A DNA stretch of 64,000 nt from Endomychus coccineus (lineage: Eukaryota > Arthropoda > Insecta > Coleoptera > Endomychidae), in NCBI GenBank assembly GCA_958510875.1, contig OY294067.1:135253726-135317725 (forward strand). Direction: 5' to 3'. Numbering within the stretch: position 1 is the stretch's first letter; each line of letters starts with the position of its first letter. Both the position numbers and the translations under genes were made by a program. Shown piece by piece: positions 56,450 to 64,000 of this stretch. The notes under the pieces are model-generated. The model was not told the DNA's origin and searched no databases. It worked only from the letters and a program-made list of their open reading frames with translations.

Positions 56450-57310
56450 ACAGTGGGCTACCTTTGGACCAGGAAGTGTGACGTCACTTCCGGTCTGTGC
56501 TCCGATGTTTGTAATTATCAGGTCTCCACTTCCGGTCTGTGCTGGCGATGTGTGTAATTATTGTTATCGGGTAGACAACGTTATCGGCTAGATGACGTTA
56601 TCAGTGATTGTGAGTCACCCGGTCTGGCGATGGGCATCCAGTGTGTGTAATTAGTGTTATCAGGTACATAACGTTATCGGCTAGATAGCGTTATCAGTGA
56701 TTGTGAGTTACTCGGTTTGTGCTGACGATTGACATTCGGTGTTTGTTATTATTGTTTGAATGTATATACAGGATGTTTATAAAGAGTGTAATATGTTGTA
56801 TATACAGGTTGTTTGTGAGAGAGGTCCTAGACACATGGTTTCAAACAGGGTGTCATGGCAGCTATCACGTGATCCTTCGGTGCCGTGGCGTCGGTCACGT
56901 GATCCTTCGGCTATCAACGAGGTGTCATGGCGTCTGTCACGAGGTGTCATGCTATCTGTTGACGATTGGCATTCGGTGTTTGTAATTATTGTTTGAATAT
57001 ATATACAGGATGTTTGTGAAGAGTGTGTTATGTTGTATATACAGGTTGTTTGTAAGAGAGGTCCTAGACACGTGGTGTCATGTCAGCTATCACGTGATCC
57101 TTCGTTGTCATGGCGGCTATCAACGAGGTTTCTTGGCGTCTCTCACGTGATCCTTCGGCGGTCAACGTGGTGTCATGGCGTGTTACATCACCGAGGTGTC
57201 TGTCACGCAGGACGAGGTGTCATGGCGTCTGTCACGTGTTACATCGACGAGGTGTCTGTCACGTGGGTCTTCAACGTGGCGTCTGTCACGCGGTTGTGAA
57301 TCGATCTTAA
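56450..57310. repeat. GC-richer tandem-repeat segment with CACGTG motifs
   Basis: Two units of about 237 bp (56722-56958, 56959 to about 57195) share tgacgatt..cattcggtgtttgt, gtatatacaggatgttt, gttgtatatacaggttgttt and gagaggtcctagacac. Before them, cacttccggtctgtgct occurs twice (56485, 56527). After them, the phrase gtgtcatggcgtctgtcacg recurs in many variants. CACGTG appears repeatedly (for example 56866-56871). G+C is visibly higher than in flanking DNA. Frames through it are repetitive (Arg/Ser/Cys-rich) and not credible proteins. It directly precedes the virus-like gene cassette. Confidence 0.75.
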
Positions 57311-57573
57311 TGTCTACGACGTGTACATCAAATGGAAAAAAATGGTATTCTTTGGTGAGAAAGATCGAGAGGGATCCGAACCCACGTCATTTTTTATCTG
57401 AAAATGTTCATGATTTTATTATTTTACATGTATACTTACCAGTTCGATCGACCTCTTATCCCTCACCCGCAAGAATACCATTTAGTTTTGATTGTATAAT
57501 TTAGGTTGAAAAAGTCAATAGCTTGACATGCGCGAGTGTGTTGTTGTGTGGGACTGCTCCAACTAAATCGAAC

Positions 57574-57578
57574 TCAGT
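57574..57578 (+). promoter_or_regulatory. Possible initiator (TCAGT)
   Basis: TCAGT, the arthropod initiator pentamer, lies 9 bases before the ATG at 57587. I see no TATA box at -30. Weak evidence on its own. Confidence 0.25.
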
Positions 57579-57586
57579 TCGTGATA

Positions 57587-58186
57587 ATGTCTCCTCGATC
57601 ATACAACAGTTTCATTAATGGTGTGCTTACCACCGTGTACGATTCGACGAAATTCGTAATAAGCGTATGTCCTCCGAATTTGATGAAAATCCTCGAAGAA
57701 TTACAATTACCATCCAAATATTGGATAATCCCTGGAGAATTCATAACTTTCCTTGTGGGGGCCTCGACCGATTGGGCGTATGCTGATATTTTCTATTTCG
57801 GAGGAGATTTCGATCCTCCCCCGCCAGAAGATTGGAAGATAATCGACATGAATATAGAAGGTCAGTTCAAATATAAACATAGAAGAATGAGGAAAATCAT
57901 ATTGCATCAAATTTCGGGTATTGTTCCGAAACCCGGATCGTATATACTTGATTGTTTTAAAGTGATACATGATATGGGTGTCGATTTTTATCGAATCGCA
58001 CTACTACCATACCGATGTGAGATAATGGACATGCGCAGCATTCGAAGAGATACTTCAAATTCTTACACCTTTAAGATGTTTCAAACGTTTTCTGAGATAG
58101 GAGGGGAGGTCGATGACGCCAACTATAGAATAAGTCCAGCATCACTACAAATTTTGTGCTTCGACGTACTTTCGATAACATCATAG
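57587..58186 (+). CDS. Uncharacterised protein of virus-like cassette (199 aa)
   Basis: Open frame of 199 codons from the ATG at 57587 (an in-frame ATG at 57536 would add 17 residues; the internal start is preferred because it follows a TCAGT). Near the N-terminus is SFINGVLTTVYDSTKFVISV. The middle has an acidic/proline patch (GGDFDPPPPEDW). A basic stretch follows (KYKHRRMRKIILHQISGIVP), and the C-terminus has ALLPYRCEIMDMRSIRRDTS and ISPASLQILCFDVLSI. It has no signal peptide and no clear transmembrane segment. I have the impression that this arrangement recurs with capsid-like genes in insect genomes, but I cannot name a function. The frame is intact, unlike its neighbour. Confidence 0.62.
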   Translation: MSPRSYNSFINGVLTTVYDSTKFVISVCPPNLMKILEELQLPSKYWIIPGEFITFLVGASTDWAYADIFYFGGDFDPPPPEDWKIIDMNIEGQFKYKHRRMRKIILHQISGIVPKPGSYILDCFKVIHDMGVDFYRIALLPYRCEIMDMRSIRRDTSNSYTFKMFQTFSEIGGEVDDANYRISPASLQILCFDVLSITS

Positions 58187-58251
58187 AAATATGTCAATGA
58201 TCTGCGCATGTGCAACTAGATATTTTGGATAGTTTATCATCCTAGTTTGAA

Positions 58252-58755
58252 ATGTCGTCTATAGGGGTTGATATTCAAAGTTTCCCGATTTCTGCAAACG
58301 TATATAAAATCAAGGAACTCTCTTTGTTGGACTGTGGGAAAAGTTCGGAGAAATATTTTCCATTCAGACCACCAATATCGATGGATCAACTATCCGAGAG
58401 GTAAATGAAGAAAATATTTCATTGTGAAAAATATCATGGGATTCAATGAAACTCGGGTTATCAGGATTATGATGAATTGTATGACATTTTGAAGGAAAAT
58501 ATCGATCCGGATGCTACTGTTTATGTATGTGGGAAGATAAAAGCTAAGTTTCTACGGGGGACGTTCCAAAAATGGGGGTTAGATCGAGTAGAAGTGGTGA
58601 ATTTGAAAGGTAAATGTCCAAAATTAGAGCGAGGAAATTGTGAATTTATCTGTCTACATCACCCCAATAGTGTGAATCCTATGTGTTCTAGTGCGAATAA
58701 TTGGAAGATATTCCAATTTCTTACGAAGGAAGATGTTCTGTGGCTCTTAAAATGA
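58252..58755 (+). pseudogene. DIQ-family protein, plus-strand copy, with two stops
   Basis: One reading frame of 168 codons from ATG 58252 to TAA 58755, interrupted by TAA at 58402-58404 and TGA at 58447-58449. The N-terminus has VDIQSFPIS, later KYFPFRPPIS. The middle reads EKYHGIQ, the stop, then NSGYQDYDELYDILKENID. The C-terminus has ATVYVCGKIKAKFLRG and a Cys-rich end (CEFICLHH). The two stops could be mistaken for an intron (gtaaat...tcag), but the frame stays in register through them and the splice phases do not fit. It is homologous to the minus-strand protein at 59517-60002. Role unknown. Confidence 0.68.
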
Positions 58756-58792
58756 TAATATAGATATCTAGTAAGTCTACAAATACATCATT

Positions 58793-59243
58793 ATGCATAT
58801 ATCTTCTGAAGAATACACACGCAGACTTTGCGAATTCGTGGAAAAAGTTCATAAACTAAGAAGAGACTTGAATTTTCACGCAGATAAAATTGAAGTTATA
58901 AGACTGCTGAACAAATTAAGTGTAAACAGTGAGGATGATGGGAGTGGGGGTGTTAAGAACAAATTTTGTGAATCTAATCACAATTCTGAATGGTGTTCTA
59001 TACGCTCCCCAACACGTTGAACGCATCTATATTTGTCTGAAGGGTGTCGGCGGTGGTGGTGGGGAGTGTAATCGTACCGAATGGATTCCGATGATTTTTC
59101 AAAAAATCAACGATGACCAATTGGAGGTATTCACATTTAACATCCTACAAGACAATCGTACAACCATACATTATAAACTTAAACTCTTATTCTTCGATCA
59201 AAGTGAGGGGGATATGGCTGAATGGCAAATGATCCGACAATAA
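58793..59243 (+). CDS. Two overlapping frames of unknown function
   Basis: 58793-59020 (75 codons) has a charged helical segment, EEYTRRLCEFVEKVHKLRRD. 58929-59243 (104 codons, another frame) has VERIYICLKGVGGGGGECNR and a C-terminus rich in beta-type patterns (IHYKLKLLFFDQSEG). They overlap by 92 bp. They may be two genes or one gene broken by a frameshift; I cannot decide. The start lies 37 bp after the preceding stop, which supports membership of the same cassette. Confidence 0.45.
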
Positions 59244-59408
59244 TCATGTTTACCACATCTCGTACAAAAGACATCTACACTCACATCATCTGCAATAGAA
59301 GAAGAAATCCCTGAAATATTCGCAATTTTGTATGTTATTTTATCTTCTTTATCAGTGTTATTATTGAAAATGTTTGTTAAAAATGTGAAGAGAGCTATTT
59401 ACCATTTG

Positions 59409-59479
59409 AATAAATAATTATTATTCTGTAAAGGAGGTGTTTTATTAAAACAAACAAAAGATTGATAATAATATTTATT
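59409..59479. terminator. Convergent poly(A) signals
   Basis: AATAAA on the plus strand (59409-59414) serves the + genes. On the minus strand AATAAA occurs at 59446-59441 and 59479-59474, serving the - genes. They fall within the 273 bp between the two facing stop codons. Confidence 0.6.
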
Positions 59480-59516
59480 TCAGAACAAAATACATATCAT
59501 TCAGGTAGTATTAAAT

Positions 59517-60002
59517 TCAGATACCACTGCTGTAATTTATCCACATGGTGAACTTCACACATGTATTTTCACCGTCATTACGATGATTCAGACAGGTCAA
59601 ATTGTTTGTTTGCTCGAATTTCCTCATTTCACATTGAGTACCATCGAAACTATGAACATCTATGATGTGTGGGTAAATATCCAATTCTATACACATCCTT
59701 CTCAAAAATTCGGCTTTTTGCAGTCCACGGACATAAATATAGTCGATTGCACACAGGAGAATCGATTTAAGGATATTATTTATTCTTTCAGAATCCACAT
59801 TCCCAGATACATAATCGAGTCCATGATTAGACTTTTGTAAATACCGTACGGATTTTCGCTCCTTCGCATTTAGCGATGAATAAGATGTGTGCGGTTTGAA
59901 TAAGGGATAATGACGTTTGAATCCAATTTGTATACACATTTCTTTTGGATGGAGGGCATCATCAATGAAGAACCCCTGAATGTCAACTAATGCGATTCTC
60001 AT
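59517..60002 (-). CDS. DIQ-family protein, minus-strand copy (161 aa)
   Basis: Starts at ATG 60002 (MRIALVDIQGFFID); an upstream in-frame extension overlaps the neighbour and is unlikely. Motifs shared with the plus-strand copy, in order: VDIQ(G/S)F, F-x-P near residue 35, a (N/Y)HG(L/I) segment (QKSNHGLDYVSG), and (I/V)YV.G..KA(E/K)FLR (DYIYVRGLQKAEFLRRM). The C-terminus is Cys/Asn-rich. The motif set suggests a nucleic-acid-related fold, but that is a guess. No stops inside. It sits 41 bp downstream of the capsid-like gene. Confidence 0.65.
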   Translation of the reverse strand: MRIALVDIQGFFIDDALHPKEMCIQIGFKRHYPLFKPHTSYSSLNAKERKSVRYLQKSNHGLDYVSGNVDSERINNILKSILLCAIDYIYVRGLQKAEFLRRMCIELDIYPHIIDVHSFDGTQCEMRKFEQTNNLTCLNHRNDGENTCVKFTMWINYSSGI

Positions 60003-60043
60003 GATGCGATTCGCTTGAAGTTTCGATTTAGACTGACTGATGT

Positions 60044-60631
60044 TTAATTGAGACTCTTGACAATTTCGGTGAGGGGGTAGTATTCCATCAAGCAATCGTG
60101 AATGATGATGCAATATGCCTTGGTATTGGCTGGAAATCCTTTATCCGCTTCAATCTCCAATCGTATGTCAACTGTTGATGATTTTACCGCCTCCTCTTGT
60201 CTAGAACAATCGATGATGTAAAGCGCGCGTTTTTTGAATTCATCATAAGCCAATATGGGATGTTTTGTTGTGGAATTCGTGTAGCTAGGATAGAAATCGG
60301 TATAGTTGTGGTGGGCTAGAACGAAATCTCCCTTGGCAAAGTCCAAGTTCATCCGTTCGTTAGGCCAATACTCTCCGTTCAACGATAAGCGGATACTTGG
60401 TATATCCACATGATCGAATATTGTAGGATTAGCTTTCACATTGTTACGTTTATCGGTTTGGAAAAATACGATAACATACCGTGGTTTTTCGACGGACCCG
60501 CTAGTATTCACAGCCCATATTTCTCTCTTTGCATCGGCCGTTATGGCAGGCAACTCGTGTAGCTCCCACTTCCGGAAAGCGAATAGAACAGGAGAATCGG
60601 TCTTGATGGATCGCAATATCTTTACTCTCAT
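60044..60631 (-). CDS. Capsid-like double-jelly-roll domain protein, C-terminal part
   Basis: 195 codons open to a stop at 60044. It corresponds to the second half of arthropod double-jelly-roll-like domain proteins. Visible blocks are LFAFRKWELHELP, PRYVIVFFQTDKRNN, MNLDFAKGDFVLAHHNYTDF, ALYIIDCSRQEEAVKSSTVD and AYCIIIHDCLMEYYPLTEIV. In DNA viruses a double jelly roll forms the trimeric capsid building block. The first jelly roll and true start are missing: the frame begins next to the (TA)n tract, so the gene is 5'-truncated. The annotated ATG is therefore probably an internal Met. The family assignment is from memory of the pattern and needs a profile search. Confidence 0.62.
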   Translation of the reverse strand: MRVKILRSIKTDSPVLFAFRKWELHELPAITADAKREIWAVNTSGSVEKPRYVIVFFQTDKRNNVKANPTIFDHVDIPSIRLSLNGEYWPNERMNLDFAKGDFVLAHHNYTDFYPSYTNSTTKHPILAYDEFKKRALYIIDCSRQEEAVKSSTVDIRLEIEADKGFPANTKAYCIIIHDCLMEYYPLTEIVKSLN

Positions 60632-60639
60632 TAGATCGT

Positions 60640-61293
<654 letters not shown>

Positions 61294-62597
61294 ACTTACT
61301 AACTTGAGGTTGCTGGCATAAAACTAACAGCGCACAAAATCATCAATATCTTATAAAACAACATACAAACATATTAAAAGTGATTTAAAAATTCCAGTAA
61401 CATTAAAGATAAACATTCCTGTCTGCCATTGGAAACAATGAAAACTGACAGAAGGAAAGTCATAAATCAATTGACAAGTCTATTCAGCCAATTGGAGAAG
61501 ACCACTTGTTAGATACCAAGGTCTCACACTTGATTTACGGCGGTAGATTTGAAACTAGAACAGGGTCGCCTTCGCCCTTTTTGTCGAAATTAAGTAAATA
61601 ATTGTATATCACACTTAAATTTGCAATATCAGAACGTTTGTTCATACAATTCGGTTGATTCTTAATAAAAACCATTTCGAGGAAATTTCTTTTAGAACAA
61701 TTATTTTCCCTAGCCAAAATAGTTGGATTATTGAAATTGCCAAAATGTTTGAAATCTATAGTGTGCTCTGCAAGTGCACAACTGTTTTTTTTAACTTACA
61801 ATCACTTTTATGTGAAGTAATGCGTCCTGATAAATTTCTCCCGGTTTGTCCTATGTAGACCTTTTCGCAATTCAAACAAGGAATACTGTAAATTACATTA
61901 GAACACTCTAGTGTTGTTAGAGGAACCTTAGTTTTTGTGAAGAGGCTTGACACTGTTTTTAAATTTTTTTTAGCAATCCGAAGATTTTCTAATTTGAAAA
62001 TGTTGGTAAGCTTTGATGTGAGATCTTCAATGTAAGGTAGAGTCCTGTACAAAAAAGTAATTTGTTGAGGTGGCAATTCTTCGTTAGTATTGTTTCTAAC
62101 ATTATTGTTTACATTTGGAGTAATATTAGTTGGGACTTGATTATTGTTTAAATTTTGTTTTTGATCAGAATTGAACAAAAATTTATTAATTAATTCTAAT
62201 GGATATGAATTTTCTTTCAAAATAGCTCTTAATTCCTTCATACATTCCAACCGGTATGTAGGATGTGATAAATGAATCACTCTGCTCTTTAAAGCGATGA
62301 TCAGATTTATTTTCATATTGAGAGAATGGTATGAATGGTAACTGATGAATCTGTTACTACATATAGGTTTTCTGTACCACTTTGTACGGAGAATGTTGTC
62401 ATTACCTCTACAAACTCTCATATCTAAAAAAGGGATACTTTGATTATCTTCCTCTTCTGAGGTGAACTGTAGGTGTATATTGTAACTATTAAAATAATAT
62501 AGAGCCTCATTAACTCTGCCTGCTGGTACAGCGAGAATTAAGTCATCAACATACCGCTTTACGAAAGGAATATTAAAAGGAATGAATGATACCACAT
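61294..62597 (-). mobile_element. Penelope-like element copy A, 5'-truncated
   Basis: Contains the RT C-terminus, linker and GIY-YIG endonuclease (61756-62597) and a 3' untranslated part to 61294, then the terminal inverted repeat. It is nearly identical to copy B where they overlap (about four amino-acid differences in some 200 residues). It joins copy B head to head at 62591-62597. Confidence 0.88.
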
Positions 62598-62601
62598 TCA
62601 C
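61756..62601 (-). CDS. PLE RT C-terminus and GIY-YIG endonuclease
   Basis: 281 codons. RT catalytic box at the start: FVKRYVDDLILAVPAG (YVDD). Then IHLQFTSEEEDNQSIPFLDM and RTKWYRKPICSNRFISYHSY, usual for PLEs. An Asn-rich linker (QNLNNNQVPTNITPN) precedes the endonuclease: CSNVIYSIPCLNCEKVYIGQ, TGRN and RITSHKSDC (the YSI...YIGQTGRN core of GIY-YIG). The nuclease nicks target DNA for priming. The ATG at 62601 was created by the junction; true N-terminal RT coding is absent in this copy. Confidence 0.9.
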   Translation of the reverse strand: MNVVSFIPFNIPFVKRYVDDLILAVPAGRVNEALYYFNSYNIHLQFTSEEEDNQSIPFLDMRVCRGNDNILRTKWYRKPICSNRFISYHSYHSLNMKINLIIALKSRVIHLSHPTYRLECMKELRAILKENSYPLELINKFLFNSDQKQNLNNNQVPTNITPNVNNNVRNNTNEELPPQQITFLYRTLPYIEDLTSKLTNIFKLENLRIAKKNLKTVSSLFTKTKVPLTTLECSNVIYSIPCLNCEKVYIGQTGRNLSGRITSHKSDCKLKKTVVHLQSTL

Positions 62602-64000
62602 TTGCTGATATTGAGTCTATCATCTCACTTTTTCCAAAGTCAGATAGAGACTCTTACAGAGCTCAAAGCACTAATGTTATCACAAATTATTTACACAAGT
62701 TTTCATCCAAGAAAGATTTTTTGCAAAATATTTTTATTAAATGTAAAAAATTCCTTAAAGATAACCCTGATTTATATGTTGTTAGGAGTGACAGAGGGAA
62801 TGTGACTGTTGTAATGTACAAGCAGGATTATTACACTAAAAGTAAAGATTTACTTAAAGATGATAAATACTATGTTAGATTACCACGTAATCCTGTGAGT
62901 ACCCTGCAGCAGGCAGCAAACAAGTTGGTTTCAAAATTACTCAAGGATAAATTAATTGATGCAATGACAGCTAAAAGTTTGAATATTTATAATGCGATCG
63001 CTCCACGTTTCTATGCTCTTCCTAAAATTCACAAACCCACTCTGGCTTTGAGACCTATTGTGTCTTCGATAAATGCCCCGAACAGTTAACTAGCACAATT
63101 TCTGACTGAAATTTTGACTAATTCGTATGATACAGACAATGATTACTATATCAAGGATTCATTCTCTTTCAGTAACTTCATAAACAATTACGAACTACCT
63201 GAAAATTACATTGTTGTGAGTTTTGATGTGGTGTCTTTATTTTCCAATTTACCTTTTGAAGTAGTCAGACAGAGTTTATCCGAAAAATGGAACATAATTT
63301 CAAATCATTGTAATTTAACTTGGAGTGCTTTTGTTGACATTTTGGAGTTTATTTTCGAATCCAATTTTCTTATTTTTGACAATGCTTATTACAAACAGAT
63401 TTTTGGTACCCCCATGGGATCAACCATTTCACCCATACTAGTTAATTTTGTACTTGATGATTTGGTGAAAGATGTGGTATCATTCATTCCTTTTAATATT
63501 CCTTTCGTAAAGCGGTATGTTGATGACTTAATTCTCGCTGTACCAGCAGGCAGAGTTAATGAGGCTCTATATTATTTTAATAGTTACAATATACACCTAC
63601 AGTTCACCTCAGAAGAGGAAGATAATCAAAGTATCCCTTTTTTAGATATGAGAGTTTGTAGAGGTAATGACAACATTCTCCGTACAAAGTGGTACAGAAA
63701 ACCTATATGTAGTAACAGATTCATCAGTTACCATTCATACCATCCTCTCAATATGAAAATAAATCTGATCATCGCTTTAAAGAGCAGAGTGATTCATTTA
63801 TCACATCCTACATACCGGTTGGAATGTATGAAGGAATTAAGAGCCATTTTGAAAGAAAATTCATATCCATTAAAATTAATTAATAAATTTTTGTTCAATT
63901 CTGATCAAAAACAAAATTTAAACAATAATCAAGTCTCAACTAATATTACTCCAAATGTAAACAATAATGTTACAAACAATACTAACGAAGAATTGCCACC
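62586..64000 (+). pseudogene. PLE copy B reverse transcriptase, one stop, runs off the window
   Basis: In frame from 62586 to the last base. N-terminal part: PHSLADIESIISLFPKSDRD, RSDRGNVTVVMYKQDYYTKS, then the RT start RFYALPKIHKPTLALRPIVS. A TAA at 63087-63089 breaks it after NAPNS. The frame continues unbroken with VVSFDVVSLFSNLP (first Asp), GTPMGSTISPILVNFVLDDL and RYVDDLILAV. It ends inside the Asn-rich linker before the endonuclease. The 5' end is at the head-to-head junction, so the element's own start is missing here too. Confidence 0.9.

Noticed and set aside
56719..57504. Cys/Arg-rich ORFs in the GC-rich repeat segment
   Set aside because: Several overlapping frames are open at once because the repeat lacks stops; the peptides are just translations of the repeat unit.
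58401..58464. Short intron (gtaaat...tcag) in the plus-strand cassette gene
   Set aside because: Exon phases do not match across it, whereas the frame stays in register straight through and the segment itself resembles the paralogue. Nonsense mutations explain it better.
61294..61500. Hammerhead ribozyme in the PLE terminal region
   Set aside because: PLE termini often carry one, but I found no CTGANGA...GAAA core with a matching cleavage triplet on either strand.

Overview
This window looks like AT-rich insect nuclear DNA, possibly from a beetle. There are no operons or ribosome-binding sites, intergenic DNA is long and AT-rich, and nearly all recognisable coding sequence is transposable-element derived. 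The families present are BEL/Pao, copia, RNase H-encoding, CR1-like and R2-like LINEs, Penelope-like elements (PLEs), Tc1-like DDE transposases and hAT-like non-autonomous DNA elements. The only convincing host sequence is one spliced exon (51797-52001, +) of a class A neuropeptide GPCR resembling RYamide/NPY-type receptors. Much of the window may therefore be intron or flank of that gene.

Layout. 1-7546: decayed DNA with a hAT-like non-autonomous element (3871-4894) and a DDE transposase relic (7059-7364, -). 7547-14003: a complete but inactivated BEL/Pao element (BEL-1, +) with 230/227 bp LTRs and the 5 bp target duplication TACAT. 14863-29628: a second BEL/Pao element (BEL-2, -) with target duplication ACCAT at both ends. 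A copia element (16561-25017, -) sits inside its integrase, and an RNase H-bearing LINE (about 19618-24103, -) sits inside the copia. The LINE carries a perfect 345 bp tandem duplication, and a foldback element has entered the BEL-2 3' LTR. BEL-2 appears to have landed in an older PLE.

29634-48480: old relics, namely head-to-head PLE fragments, a LINE 3' end, a third BEL integrase (38880-39800, -), a PLE endonuclease, and a DDE transposase interrupted by an R2-like LINE. Large stretches show nothing recognisable. 48895-50950: a 5'-truncated LINE with an intact 574 aa reverse transcriptase. 51797-52001: the GPCR exon. 52400-53810: foldback repeats. 55006-56430: another 5'-truncated LINE (-).

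56450-60643 is the most unusual block. A GC-richer tandem-repeat segment is followed by a compact cassette of non-retroelement genes: three or four on + converging on two on -. One - strand protein resembles the C-terminal half of an arthropod double-jelly-roll (capsid-like) protein. A second family occurs twice, once per strand. I interpret this as a decayed endogenous DNA-virus-like or virus-derived mobile element, cut off by a 101 bp (TA)n tract. From 60745 to the window end lie two young PLE copies joined head to head, with a 221 bp inverted repeat around a TA core.
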